This document shows positions 8,781 through 17,404 of a stretch of DNA of 64,000 bases, one piece after another; the first letter of the stretch is position 1; the number at the start of each line of letters is the position of its first letter. The position numbers were made by a program, and so were the translations under genes. A model generated the notes under the pieces. It was not told the DNA's origin, made no database searches, and saw only the letters and a program-made list of their open reading frames with translations. The stretch comes from Sphingomonas pokkalii (lineage in GTDB: Bacteria > Pseudomonadota > Alphaproteobacteria > Sphingomonadales > Sphingomonadaceae): contig NZ_QENQ01000001.1 of the NCBI RefSeq assembly GCF_003096275.1, forward strand, positions 2,957,565-3,021,564, read 5' to 3'.

Positions 8781-9550
8781 TGCGCGGCGCCGGGGTGGCG
8801 GCGCTGGCGCTGCTCGCGGTGGCGGGGTGCCATCCCCGGCCGCAAAGCGATCCGATCGAGAATCAGGGGCCGATCTCGGCCGAGCCGGTGACCCTCACCG
8901 CCGCAGACGGGGTGAAGATCGCCGGCGTCTATACCCGCGCGGCCACGCCCAAGGCGCTGCTGCTGCTGTTCCACCAGGCCGAATCGGGCAAGGACGAATA
9001 TGCGCTGCTCAGCCCCCAGCTGGCGCAGGCAGGCTATTCGTCGCTCCGCATCGACCAGCGCGCGGGCGGCACGCTGTTCGGCGTCAACGAGACGGTGAAG
9101 ATGCTCGGCCATTCGGCGGACTATGGCGAGGCGAAGCGCGATCTCGATGCAGCCTTTGCCTGGGCGCGGCAGCAGAAGCTGCCGATTATCCTGTGGGGCA
9201 GCAGCTATTCGGCGTCGCTGGTGTTTCTGCTCGCCGCCGAGCATCCGGGGCAGGTGAAGGCGCTGCTGGCCTTTTCGCCGGGCGAGTATCTCGACGAGAA
9301 GGGCGCCGTGGCGCGGGCGGCGGCGAAGGTGACCGTGCCGATCTTCGTCACCTCGGCGCAGGACGGGCAGGAGGAGGATGCGGCGCGGACGATCCTGGCG
9401 GCGTCGCCGGCGGCCGAGAAAACCCAGTTCGTGCCGAAGCTGGGCGGCGTGCACGGCAGCTCGACGCTGTTGCGGCCGAAAAATCCGGAAGGCGCGGCGG
9501 AGGCGTGGCGCGCGACCATGGCTTTTCTGGATCGCGTGACGCGAGATTGA
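8780..9550 (+). CDS. Lipoprotein alpha/beta hydrolase
   Basis: A 256-residue protein starting with a lipoprotein signal ([17 protein letters not shown], Cys at residue 17). The hydrolase fold shows LLLLFHQAESGKDEY, the nucleophile elbow WGSSYSAS, and a possible catalytic His in GVHGSSTL. It resembles dienelactone-hydrolase-like esterases. It is probably anchored in the outer or inner membrane facing the periplasm. Its ATG overlaps the thiSG stop by one base (TGATG), so it is co-transcribed, although a thiamine role is not obvious. Confidence 0.8.
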   Translation: MRGAGVAALALLAVAGCHPRPQSDPIENQGPISAEPVTLTAADGVKIAGVYTRAATPKALLLLFHQAESGKDEYALLSPQLAQAGYSSLRIDQRAGGTLFGVNETVKMLGHSADYGEAKRDLDAAFAWARQQKLPIILWGSSYSASLVFLLAAEHPGQVKALLAFSPGEYLDEKGAVARAAAKVTVPIFVTSAQDGQEEDAARTILAASPAAEKTQFVPKLGGVHGSSTLLRPKNPEGAAEAWRATMAFLDRVTRD

Positions 9551-9640
9551 GCGGAACAGGAACGGCGGACGCACGTTATCCCAGGCATGTCGAAGGTGGC
9601 GTATTTTCAGACACCTAACCCTAGCCAGGAGTATGGAGTG

Positions 9641-9811
9641 ATGGGCGAACTGATCGACAAGATCAAAGGCAATGCCAACGAGCTGGCCGGCAAGATCAAG
9701 CAGCACAGCGGCGATCCCGCGACGCGCGACGAGGGCAAGGCGCAGGAGCTGAAGGGCAAGGCCCAGCAGCTCGGCGGCAAGGTCAAGGGCGCGCTCGGCG
9801 ACGATATCTGA
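9641..9811 (+). CDS. CsbD-like stress protein
   Basis: A 56-residue hydrophilic protein with the CsbD pattern GELIDKIKGNANELAGKIKQ, then KAQELKGKAQQLGGKVKGALGD. The family is abundant under general stress in many bacteria but has no firm molecular function. The ATG at 9641 is preceded by GGAG and is preferred over an upstream in-frame ATG at 9587, because the family starts here. A strong terminator follows. Confidence 0.85.
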   Translation: MGELIDKIKGNANELAGKIKQHSGDPATRDEGKAQELKGKAQQLGGKVKGALGDDI

Positions 9812-9833
9812 GCCGTTCGGCAACCGGACAAGC

Positions 9834-9873
9834 AAATGGGCCGCCCTGGAAGGGGCGGCCCATTTCGTTTTTT
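9834..9873 (+). terminator. Rho-independent terminator after the csbD-like gene
   Basis: A perfect 13-bp stem (9834-9846 with 9853-9865) and a 6-base loop are followed by a run of six T at 9868-9873. It closes the plus-strand unit. Confidence 0.9.
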
Positions 9874-9891
9874 CGGTTGTGGCGGACGCGC

Positions 9892-10146
9892 TCAATCGGG
9901 CACGTAGAAGGCCCACAGGTCCGGTTCCACCTGCGCGGCGGCGAAGCGTGCCGGGGCAGTGACGGGTCCGATCTCGCAGATCATGAACGAGAACATGTCG
10001 CTGGTATGCAGCGGGTGGGGAAGGCGCACCGTCTTCTTGTCGATCCAGCGCCATTCGCGCTGCCAGACCGGCTGCCCGTTGATCCGCGCGCGATCGCCGC
10101 GCTTGCCGAGATGTGCCGTACGCCACCGCTCTACTGTCTGTACCAT
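9892..10146 (-). CDS. Small conserved-looking hypothetical protein
   Basis: An 84-residue basic, Trp-rich protein (MVQTVERWRTAHLGKRGD, REWRWIDKKTVRL, ending LWAFYVPD). It has no signal peptide or membrane segment. The frame shows the G/C third-position bias of its neighbours, which the overlapping plus-strand frame lacks. It stands alone between the csbD-like terminator and a TPP enzyme on the same strand. I do not recognise a domain. Confidence 0.5.
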   Translation of the reverse strand: MVQTVERWRTAHLGKRGDRARINGQPVWQREWRWIDKKTVRLPHPLHTSDMFSFMICEIGPVTAPARFAAAQVEPDLWAFYVPD

Positions 10147-10189
10147 GGCGTCAGCCTAGGCGAAGTCGGTTAACGGCTTCCTTATCCTT

Positions 10190-11845
10190 TCATCGATTTC
10201 GCAACGTGGTGATCGTCGTCGCGGCGCTGATCACTTCGATATCGGTCTTGCAATGCAACAGCTTGAGGCCGGGCACCGCCAGCGCCTGGGCAAGCGCGGG
10301 GGCGAAGCCCTCGGTCGTCTCCACTGTCGCCGCCCAGCCGCCATAGGCGCGGGCCAGCGCGGCGAAATCCGGGTTGTGCAGGGTGGTGCCGGAGAGCCGG
10401 GCGGGGAATTCGCGCTCCTGGTGCATGCGGATGGTGCCATAGGCGCCGTTGTCGACGACGATCACCAGCAGATCGCAGCCATATTGCACGGCGGTGGCGA
10501 GTTCCTGGCCGTTCATCAGGAAATCGCCGTCGCCGGCGACCGCTACCACCCGGCGATCGGGGAAGCGCCGTGCCGCAGCGACGGCGGCCGGCACGCCATA
10601 GCCCATCGCGCCGGCGGTGGGGGCAAGCTGCGAAGGCTGGGCGGCGTAGGACCAGTAGCGGTGCCACCATCCGGAGAAGTTGCCGGCGCCGTTGCAGATG
10701 ATCGTATCGGCCGGCAGCGCCGCACGCATCGCGGCGACGCAGGGGCCGAGATCGAGCGCAACGCCTTCGCGCGGCTGCGGGGTCGCCCATGCCTGCCATT
10801 CGGCATGGGCGGCAGCGGCGTCGAAGCGGGGGAGCCCGGCGGCTTCCGCCGTGGCCGCGGCCGCCACGGCGAACTCGAACGGCCGCGCGCAGATCGGCAG
10901 ATCGACGCGATAGACATGGTGGAATTCGTTCGGGTCCGGGTGGACATGGACCAGCGTCTGCCCCGGATGCTCGGGCGTGATCAGGCTGTAGCCGTCGGTC
11001 GTCGCCTCGCCGAGCCGGGCACCGACCACCAGCAGCAGATCCGCTGCCTTGATCCGTTCGACCAGCTTCGGGTTCGGACCATAGCCGAGATTGCCGGCCC
11101 ATACCGGCGAGGCATTGTCGATCGCGTCCTGCCGGCGGAACGCGCAGGCGACCGGCAGATCGATCGATTCGGCGAAGCGGGCGAAATCCTCTGCCGTATC
11201 CGAATCCCAGCCGCCCCCGCCGACGATCGCGATCGGCCGCTCGGCTTCCCGCAGCAGATCGTAGAGCTGATCGAGATCGAAGGCATCGGCGGCCTGGATC
11301 GGTTCCGCAATGGCGGGGCGGTCCACCGCCGCCACCACATCGAGCAGCATGTCCTCGGGCAGTGCGATCACCACCGGGCCGGGGCGGCCCGCGGTGGCGA
11401 CGTTCCAGGCGCGGGCGATATATTCGGGAATGCGGCGCGCGTCCTCGATCCGCGTCGCCCATTTGGCGAGCGGGGCGAACATCGCGGGCAGGTCGACTTC
11501 CTGGAATCCTTCGCGATCCCGCATCCCGCGATCGACATCGCCGACGAACAGCAGCATCGGCACCGAATCCTGCATCGCGACATGGACGCCGATGCTGGCG
11601 TTGGTGGCGCCGGGCCCGCGGGTGACGAAGCAGACGCCCGGTCGCCCGGTCATCGCGCCGTCGGCGCAGGCCATGAACGCCGCGCCGCCTTCCTGGCGAC
11701 AGGTGACGAGGTCGATCTCGGGCACGTCGTGCAGGGCATCGAGCACCGCAAGGAAGCTCTCGCCCGGGACATGGAAGATCCGGTCGCAACCTTGTGCCAC
11801 CAGATTGTCGACGAGGATGCGGCCCCCGGTACGGTTTGCAGTCAT
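10190..11845 (-). CDS. Thiamine-diphosphate-dependent enzyme, acetolactate synthase-like
   Basis: A 551-residue enzyme with the three domains of the pyruvate-oxidase/acetolactate-synthase family. The N-terminal PYR domain has the activating Glu in TCRQEGGAAFMA and FVTRGPGATNASIG. A central Rossmann domain has AIVGGGGWDSD. The C-terminal PP domain has the TPP/Mg motif from GDGDFLMNGQELATA to VVDN. There is no small regulatory subunit beside it, so it may be a catabolic ThDP enzyme rather than IlvB. The ATG at 11845 is chosen because it opens the conserved domain (TANRTGGRILVDNLVAQG) without a long extension. Substrate unknown. Confidence 0.85.
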   Translation of the reverse strand: MTANRTGGRILVDNLVAQGCDRIFHVPGESFLAVLDALHDVPEIDLVTCRQEGGAAFMACADGAMTGRPGVCFVTRGPGATNASIGVHVAMQDSVPMLLFVGDVDRGMRDREGFQEVDLPAMFAPLAKWATRIEDARRIPEYIARAWNVATAGRPGPVVIALPEDMLLDVVAAVDRPAIAEPIQAADAFDLDQLYDLLREAERPIAIVGGGGWDSDTAEDFARFAESIDLPVACAFRRQDAIDNASPVWAGNLGYGPNPKLVERIKAADLLLVVGARLGEATTDGYSLITPEHPGQTLVHVHPDPNEFHHVYRVDLPICARPFEFAVAAAATAEAAGLPRFDAAAAHAEWQAWATPQPREGVALDLGPCVAAMRAALPADTIICNGAGNFSGWWHRYWSYAAQPSQLAPTAGAMGYGVPAAVAAARRFPDRRVVAVAGDGDFLMNGQELATAVQYGCDLLVIVVDNGAYGTIRMHQEREFPARLSGTTLHNPDFAALARAYGGWAATVETTEGFAPALAQALAVPGLKLLHCKTDIEVISAATTITTLRNR

Positions 11846-11885
11846 GCGGCCATGGTAGCCATGCGGGGGCCGCGAAGTCGAGCGT

Positions 11886-12761
11886 TCAGCTTGCCCATTC
11901 GGCGGCGAGCTGTTCCGCGCTGCCGGCATAATGGTTGCGATCGATATGGCCCGCGCCGTCGCCGGGGATGCCGGGCACCTGCGCCGGCCCGTCCGAATAT
12001 TGCCACAGCCAATAGCGCTTCCAGCTCGGCTGGACGACGGCAGACCCCGAATATTGCGCCAGCCACAGCCGGTGCGCGCCGAAGAACGGATCGACCTGGC
12101 TGCCGAGCTGCTCCTTGATCAGATGCCCCGAATAGAGCACCGCGCGGCGCCCGAGCTTGTCGTGGATCCGCTCCAGGAATTCGCGCGCGCCGTCGAGCGT
12201 CATCTGGTTGTTCGGGCTCGGTTCGTAATCCAGCGCGATCAGCGTGCGATCATCCGGTTTCGCCCAGGCGAGCAGGTTTTCCACCTGCACCGCCGGCGGC
12301 AAGGCGGTGCCCCAATGATAGGCGCCCCAGAGAAGCCCGGCCTGCGTCGCGGCGGTGCGGCGATCGTCATACAGCTCGTCGCGGCCGGTGGTGCCGGTGG
12401 TCGCCTTGTGGATGATCCCCAGCACCCCGGCCGCACGCGCGGCCTGGAAATCGGTGACGCTGCTGCGGTGGTAGAGATCGACCACCGCCGGGATCGCCGG
12501 AAGGGTCGAGACCCCCGCGGTGGCGGACGGCTGCGGCGGCGTGCAGCCGCCGCTCCACAGATACGCATGGTCGGCGGTGCCGTACCAGAGCGCATTGCCC
12601 TGCACCGAATCGCCCACCGCCACGGTGGTGACGGCAATGCTGGTGCCCGGAGCGAGCTTGCGGACCACCGGCGCACTGGTGCGCGGGGCGCCCTGGCGGA
12701 GGTTGACCAGCGTGGTGGTGCGTACCGTGCCGCTGATCGGCGTCGTGCCTGCCGTCGCCAT
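11886..12761 (-). CDS. GH25-type muramidase with an N-terminal SH3-like domain
   Basis: A 291-residue protein. Residues about 10-75 resemble a bacterial SH3 domain (TTTLVNLRQGAPRTSAPVV, ALWYGTADHAYLWSGGC). Residues about 95-290 fit a glycoside hydrolase family 25 barrel: VVDLYHRSSVTDFQAARAAG, IIHKATTGTTGRD, WGAYHWG and LIALDYEPSPN, with acidic residues at the ends of strands as in lysozymes that cut MurNAc-GlcNAc. It has no classical signal peptide, so export would need a holin or another path. The ATG overlaps the stop of an upstream small membrane protein (TGATG), the layout of a phage lysis pair. Confidence 0.75.
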   Translation of the reverse strand: MATAGTTPISGTVRTTTLVNLRQGAPRTSAPVVRKLAPGTSIAVTTVAVGDSVQGNALWYGTADHAYLWSGGCTPPQPSATAGVSTLPAIPAVVDLYHRSSVTDFQAARAAGVLGIIHKATTGTTGRDELYDDRRTAATQAGLLWGAYHWGTALPPAVQVENLLAWAKPDDRTLIALDYEPSPNNQMTLDGAREFLERIHDKLGRRAVLYSGHLIKEQLGSQVDPFFGAHRLWLAQYSGSAVVQPSWKRYWLWQYSDGPAQVPGIPGDGAGHIDRNHYAGSAEQLAAEWAS

Positions 12762-13168
12762 CAGCCCACGGCTCCGTCGGCCGTGGCGGCGGCGGGTGCG
12801 ATGGGCGTAGCGGCGGGTGCCGGGCTGGTATCGCTTTCGTTCGGCGTGAAGCGACTCATGAACCCCTCGATAAAATCGGCGCCGGCATAGCCTGCCGCCG
12901 CGAGGGTGAAGATCTGCGTGGCGGAGATCTGCGCGATGTTCTGGATCAGCTGCGCCGCGGCGAGTGCGCCGGCGATGAACCCGATCAGCAGCGATACGAC
13001 CAATTGTGTCGGCACGATCATCGCGGCCAGCGACGTGTTCGCCGCAGAAGCCTGATCGTTGAGCTTCTTGATTCCCACGATCACCCGGATCGCCTGGCCC
13101 ATCGCGCCGGCCAGCCCACCGAGGGCAAGCAGTTGAATCCACGATAATGCACCCATTTGAACCCCCAT
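12761..13168 (-). CDS. Small membrane protein, holin-like by context
   Basis: About 135 residues with two or three hydrophobic helices (LLALGGLAGAMGQAIRVIVG; VVSLLIGFIAGALAAAQLI; IFTLAAAGYAGADFIEGF) and a hydrophilic Ala/Pro/Thr tail. A second ATG at 13156 has GGGGG 7 nt upstream and may be the real start (131 residues). It is directly coupled to the GH25 gene. Size, topology and partner fit a holin, but I see no family signature and no other phage gene nearby. Confidence 0.6.
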   Translation of the reverse strand: MGVQMGALSWIQLLALGGLAGAMGQAIRVIVGIKKLNDQASAANTSLAAMIVPTQLVVSLLIGFIAGALAAAQLIQNIAQISATQIFTLAAAGYAGADFIEGFMSRFTPNESDTSPAPAATPIAPAAATADGAVG

Positions 13169-13345
13169 CGTTCAGGATTTACACAATCGCTGGAAGATAA
13201 TCGCGAAATATTCCGCTTCCAGGGGGTTCTGGATAAATTATGTCAGAACTGGCGCAAATATAGAGCGCACGTTTTTGTAGGAAATTACATTTCCTATTGT
13301 GTTCTTTGTTTGTGGCGCCGTCCGAGTGAATCCGGAAGGGATGCG

Positions 13346-13378
13346 AAAAAGCCCCGCATCGTCGCCGATGCGGGGCTT
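13346..13378 (-). terminator. Terminator of the outer-membrane protein gene
   Basis: A perfect 12-bp stem (13349-13360 with 13367-13378) and a 6-base loop. On the minus strand it is followed by five T (13350-13346). It lies downstream of the stop at 13418. Confidence 0.85.
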
Positions 13379-13417
13379 CCGGGAAAAGGGGCGCAGGGCG
13401 CCCCCGATCGGTGTTGC

Positions 13418-13948
13418 TTAGAAGCGATAGCCGATGCCGCCGAGCACCTGGTGGCGCTCCACGTTCTGCGAATAGTTGGTGTAGCGATACTCGACCTTGC
13501 CATAGACATTGCCGAAGCTGCGCTCCACGCCGGCGCCCAGGCGGACGCCATCGAGATTGTCGGCGATGCGCTGGGTGGCGGTGTAGCCGATCATGCGGCC
13601 GTTGCTGTAGCCGATCTTGCCGTACACCAGCGTGTTCGGCGTTGCAGCGACGCCGATGCGCGCACCGGCATAGAGATCGCGACCCGCCTTGGCGCAGACG
13701 CCGAATTCGCACTTGTCGAGGGTCGAGCCGGTCACTTCGGCATCGACGCCGAACACGGTCTTGCCGCGCTGCAGGTCATAGCCGATGCCGCCGCCATAGA
13801 CGAAGCCCGAGCCGCCGACGCCCTGCGTCTGCGCACGGTCCCAACCGCCGACGACTTCGACGCGCGGACCCTGAAAGGTGCCATCCTGCGCCATTGCGGG
13901 GGTTGCGGCTGCCATCAGGGCGAGCGCCGTCGTTGCGAAAATACGCAT
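13418..13948 (-). CDS. Outer-membrane beta-barrel protein
   Basis: A 176-residue protein with a signal peptide (MRIFATTALALMAAATPAMA-Q) and alternating strands typical of an 8-stranded barrel, ending with the C-terminal signature GGIGYRF. Two Cys (KCEFGVC, about residues 82-87) could form a disulfide. It resembles the OmpA-barrel/OprF-like porin family in alphaproteobacteria. The ATG at 13948 has GGTAGGA just upstream. The longer frame upstream has no secretion signal and is rejected. Confidence 0.85.
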   Translation of the reverse strand: MRIFATTALALMAAATPAMAQDGTFQGPRVEVVGGWDRAQTQGVGGSGFVYGGGIGYDLQRGKTVFGVDAEVTGSTLDKCEFGVCAKAGRDLYAGARIGVAATPNTLVYGKIGYSNGRMIGYTATQRIADNLDGVRLGAGVERSFGNVYGKVEYRYTNYSQNVERHQVLGGIGYRF

Positions 13949-14175
13949 AAAATTCCTACCTTTGGACTTTGTACTTGTTACGTCGGGATGGCCATCCGGG
14001 GGCTTACCTAGGCGTTTCTTTCGCAGGCGCAATATGACAAATGCATTACACGATGCGAGTGTTGCATGTGCGCAACGGTCGTCCGGCCGGGCAAGTTGAA
14101 TGGTGGTTCAGGTTCGCTTGACCGCGGCGCCATGCCGGTATTATCGCCGCTGCAACCACATGGAGGGAATCGTCG

Positions 14176-14883
14176 ATGGACAAGCTCTACCCCAACGCGA
14201 GTGCAGCGCTGGAAGGGCTGCTGTTCGACGGGATGACGATCTGCGCGGGCGGCTTCGGCCTGTGCGGCATCCCCGAGCGGCTGATCGACGCGATCCAGGC
14301 CGCAGGGGTCAAGGACCTGACCATCGCCTCGAACAACGCCGGCATCGATAATGAGGGCCTGGGCAAGCTGCTGCGCAGCCGCCAGGTGAAGAAGATGATC
14401 TCCTCCTATGTCGGCGAGAACAAGGAGTTCGAGCGGCAGTATCTTTCCGGCGAGCTGGAGGTGGAATTCTGCCCCCAGGGCACGCTGGCCGAGCGCTGCC
14501 GCGCCGGCGGCGCGGGCATCCCCGGATTCTACACCAAGACCGGCGTCGGCACGAAGGTGGCCGAGGGCAAGGAAGTGAAGGTCTTCGACGGCGAGGAATA
14601 TATCCTGGAGCGCGGTATCCGCGCCGACCTGTCGATCATCAAGGGCTGGAAGGCCGACGAGGCCGGCAACCTGATCTTCCGCAAGACCGCGCGCAACTTC
14701 AACCAGCCGATGGCGACCGCCAGCCATCTGTGCGTCGCCGAGGTGGAGGAAGTGGTGCCGGTCGGCAGCCTCGATCCCGATTTCATCCACCTGCCGGGCA
14801 TCTATGTGAAGCGGCTGATCGTCGGCGCGCCCTACGACAAGAAGATCGAGTTCCGCACGACGCGCCCGCGCGAGGCGGCATGA
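14176..14883 (+). CDS. scoA: Succinyl-CoA:3-ketoacid CoA-transferase subunit A
   Basis: A 235-residue alpha subunit that, with ScoB, moves CoA from succinyl-CoA to acetoacetate in ketone-body use. The N-terminal [19 protein letters not shown] and the [27 protein letters not shown] and [16 protein letters not shown] segments are typical. The ATG follows GGAGGGA. The genes for the two subunits are normally adjacent; here a phosphatase gene lies between them. Confidence 0.95.
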   Translation: MDKLYPNASAALEGLLFDGMTICAGGFGLCGIPERLIDAIQAAGVKDLTIASNNAGIDNEGLGKLLRSRQVKKMISSYVGENKEFERQYLSGELEVEFCPQGTLAERCRAGGAGIPGFYTKTGVGTKVAEGKEVKVFDGEEYILERGIRADLSIIKGWKADEAGNLIFRKTARNFNQPMATASHLCVAEVEEVVPVGSLDPDFIHLPGIYVKRLIVGAPYDKKIEFRTTRPREAA

Positions 14884-15770
14884 GCCGGCCCGGGCTGCTG
14901 CTGGCGGCCGGATTGGCGCTGTCGGGCTGCGTATCGACGACGACCGTGGTGCAGGCGCCTGCGCCTGCCGGCCCGGCCGGCGGCGTGCCGGCGGGGATGC
15001 AGTATCTCTATGGCTCCGGCGAGGCCGCCGCGCTGAGCATCCAGGCCTATAACGCGCTGGTCGATGGCGTGCGGCGCCGGATGGCCGGCGACGGGGCGGC
15101 CGGCAGCGATCGGCGTGCGTCGGTCGTCCTGGCGCCCGGCGCCACCGTGCTCGCGCCCCGCTTCGCTTCGTGTGACGACAAGCCGCCGGCGGCGGTGTTC
15201 GACGTCGATGAAACCATGCTGCTCAACCTGGGCTATGAAGGCGACGATGCGCAGCGCTCTGGCGGCTGGGACGCGGGCCGATGGGATCGCTGGGAGAAGA
15301 CCGGCATCACCAAGGTGGCGGCGGTGCCCGGCGCGGTGGCGGCGGTGCAGGCCCTGCGGGCGATGGGCGTCGCGGTGATCTTCAACACCAATCGCGCCGC
15401 CGCCAACGCCGCCGAAACCGAAACGGCGCTGGCCTTTGCCGGGCTTGGCCCCGCAAAGCATGGCGAGACGCTGTTCCTGAAAGGCGATGTCGACGGCAAG
15501 TCCGCCAAGGACGGCCGCCGCGACGCGATTGCCCAGCGCTGGTGCGTGGTGGCGATGGGCGGCGACCAGCTCGGCGACTTTACCGACAGCTTCGCGCCGC
15601 TCAGCCCGCCCGAGCGCCGCGCGGCCGCCGCCGGTCCGGTGATCGGTTCGATGTGGGGGCGCGGCTGGTTCGTGCTGCCCAACCCCGTTTATGGAACCGG
15701 GCTTGGTTCCACCTTCGATCAAACCTTCCCGCCGGCGACGCGCTGGGCGGATCCGCAGGAGAAGCGATAA
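14880..15770 (+). CDS. HAD-family acid phosphatase lipoprotein (class C / P4-like)
   Basis: A 296-residue protein with a lipobox (LALSGC, Cys at residue 17). The core has the HAD nucleophile motif DVDET (residues 108-112) and [18 protein letters not shown] (motif II), followed by [16 protein letters not shown] (motif III Lys) and [12 protein letters not shown] (motif IV). This fits the lipoprotein e(P4) acid phosphatase or 5'-nucleotidase family, which acts on nucleotides in the periplasm. It overlaps scoA by ATGA and scoB by one base (TAATG), so it is fully embedded in the sco operon. Confidence 0.85.
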   Translation: MSRPGLLLAAGLALSGCVSTTTVVQAPAPAGPAGGVPAGMQYLYGSGEAAALSIQAYNALVDGVRRRMAGDGAAGSDRRASVVLAPGATVLAPRFASCDDKPPAAVFDVDETMLLNLGYEGDDAQRSGGWDAGRWDRWEKTGITKVAAVPGAVAAVQALRAMGVAVIFNTNRAAANAAETETALAFAGLGPAKHGETLFLKGDVDGKSAKDGRRDAIAQRWCVVAMGGDQLGDFTDSFAPLSPPERRAAAAGPVIGSMWGRGWFVLPNPVYGTGLGSTFDQTFPPATRWADPQEKR

Positions 15771-16420
15771 TGGCCTGGACCCGCGACGAAATGGCGGCGC
15801 GCGCCGCGCAGGAGCTGCAGGACGGTTTCTACGTCAATCTGGGCATCGGCATCCCGACGCTGGTGGCGAACCATATTCCCGAAGGCGTGGAAGTGACGCT
15901 CCAGTCCGAGAACGGGATGCTGGGCATCGGCCCGTTCCCCTATGCGGGCGATGAGGATCCCGATCTGATCAACGCCGGCAAGCAGACGATCAGCGAGCTG
16001 CCCAGCTCGGTCTATTTCAGCTCGGCCGACAGCTTCGCGATGATCCGCGGCGGGCATATCGACCTGACCGTGCTCGGCGCGATGGAAGTCAGCGAGGGCG
16101 GCGACATCGCCAACTGGATGATCCCGGGCAAGATGATCAAGGGAATGGGCGGCGCCATGGACCTGGTCGCCGGCGTGAAGAAGATCATCGTGGTGATGGA
16201 GCACAACGCCAAGGACGGCAGCCCCAAATTCATCCCGGCGTGCACGCTGCCGCTGACCGGCAAGAATGTCGTCGACATGATCATCACCGATCTCGCCGTG
16301 TTCCAGCGGGTCGACCATGCTTCGCCCTTCCGGCTGATCGAGCTGGCGCCGGGCGTGACCGCCGAAGAAGTCGCCGCCAAGACGACCGCCAGCTACGCGG
16401 TCGCGCTGGCTGCGGCGTGA
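15770..16420 (+). CDS. scoB: Succinyl-CoA:3-ketoacid CoA-transferase subunit B
   Basis: A 216-residue beta subunit. [19 protein letters not shown] and the active-site [10 protein letters not shown] (the Glu forms the CoA thioester) are both present, as is [16 protein letters not shown]. The start at 15770 has AGGAG about 8 nt upstream and overlaps the phosphatase stop. It completes the transferase with scoA. Confidence 0.95.
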   Translation: MAWTRDEMAARAAQELQDGFYVNLGIGIPTLVANHIPEGVEVTLQSENGMLGIGPFPYAGDEDPDLINAGKQTISELPSSVYFSSADSFAMIRGGHIDLTVLGAMEVSEGGDIANWMIPGKMIKGMGGAMDLVAGVKKIIVVMEHNAKDGSPKFIPACTLPLTGKNVVDMIITDLAVFQRVDHASPFRLIELAPGVTAEEVAAKTTASYAVALAAA

Positions 16421-16514
16421 TCACGGTCCTCCCCGTCGGGTGCGTCCCGAGGGGGGCTTGTGTCACTAACCGGTGATAGTTAACCCTTTCCCCAGGCAAG
16501 GGGGAAGGGACGGC

Positions 16515-17138
16515 GTGGATAGCGAGGCACCGGCGAAGCGACCGCGCAACGCGGCGAACACGCGGGCGGCGATTCTGGCGGCGGCCAAGGCGCTGCTGGC
16601 GGAGCGGGGGTTCGCCGGCTGGGGCGTGAACGCCATCGCCCGCGCGGCCGGATACGACAAGCAGCTGATCTATCGCTATTTCGGCGGCATGGACGGCCTT
16701 GCCGAAGCGATCGCCGAAGATGTTTCGGCCTGGATGCAGACCGCCCTGGTGCGGCCGGATCATAGCGCGCCGCCGGCAAGCTATGCCGAGATGATGGCGC
16801 GGGTGGCGGTGGCGCTGCTCGATGCGCTGCGCAGCGATCCGCTCGCCCAGAAGATCCTCGCCTGGGAGCTTTCGGCCCCGTCCAAGCTCGCCACCGCCTT
16901 TTCGGAAGCGCGCGGCAAGGCGCTGAGCGGCTGGATCGCGCGGGAACGGGGCACGCTGCAGCGCCCGGCGGGCATCGATGCGCCGATGCTCAATGCGCTG
17001 CTGATCGCGGCGATCCAGCAACTGGTGCTTTCCGGCGCCGCGAGCGGACGCTTCCTCGGCCTCGACCTGCGCGACGATGCCGGTTGGGATCGGGTGCGCA
17101 GCGGCGTCGCCGGCCTGACGCGGGCGATGTACCGATAG
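16515..17138 (+). CDS. TetR-family transcription regulator
   Basis: About 207 residues. The N-terminal helix-turn-helix is clear: NTRAAILAAAKALLAERGF, GVNAIARAAGYDKQLIYRYF. The rest is a helical ligand-binding and dimer domain (residues about 75-205). The GTG at 16515 is chosen because GGGGAAGGGA lies 5 nt upstream. An ATG at 16473 would place the ribosome site inside the gene. It lies just after scoB and may control the sco genes, but no operator was recognised. Confidence 0.85.
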   Translation: MDSEAPAKRPRNAANTRAAILAAAKALLAERGFAGWGVNAIARAAGYDKQLIYRYFGGMDGLAEAIAEDVSAWMQTALVRPDHSAPPASYAEMMARVAVALLDALRSDPLAQKILAWELSAPSKLATAFSEARGKALSGWIARERGTLQRPAGIDAPMLNALLIAAIQQLVLSGAASGRFLGLDLRDDAGWDRVRSGVAGLTRAMYR

Positions 17139-17404
17139 CGCCACCGCCGCCCGCTGACGGGGGCCCCAGCAGTTTAGGAAGTTCCCGATCTCGCGCAGGT
17201 GCGCGGCGGCGGCGGCGGGGTGGTGCAACCGAGCCAAAGCGCAGCCCGGCCCTTCGGGGAAGGGGTGTGCGAACATATGGGGAGCTTCGGTCGGTTCGTA
17301 GGGATTGGCGTGCAGGAACTGTGAGGTCGGAGAATGGGATTTGCCTGCCGCTTCCTCGCGGCTGATCGAACGGCCGCTCTCGCCAGAACCTGCCCCTTGA
17401 CTGG

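Noticed and set aside
11886..13168. A prophage
   Set aside because: Only the two lysis-like genes are present; no integrase, capsid, tail or terminase gene is near.
17139..17404. Possible gene remnant on the minus strand after tetR
   Set aside because: The frame runs into tetR antisense and shows no recognisable domain or ribosome site.
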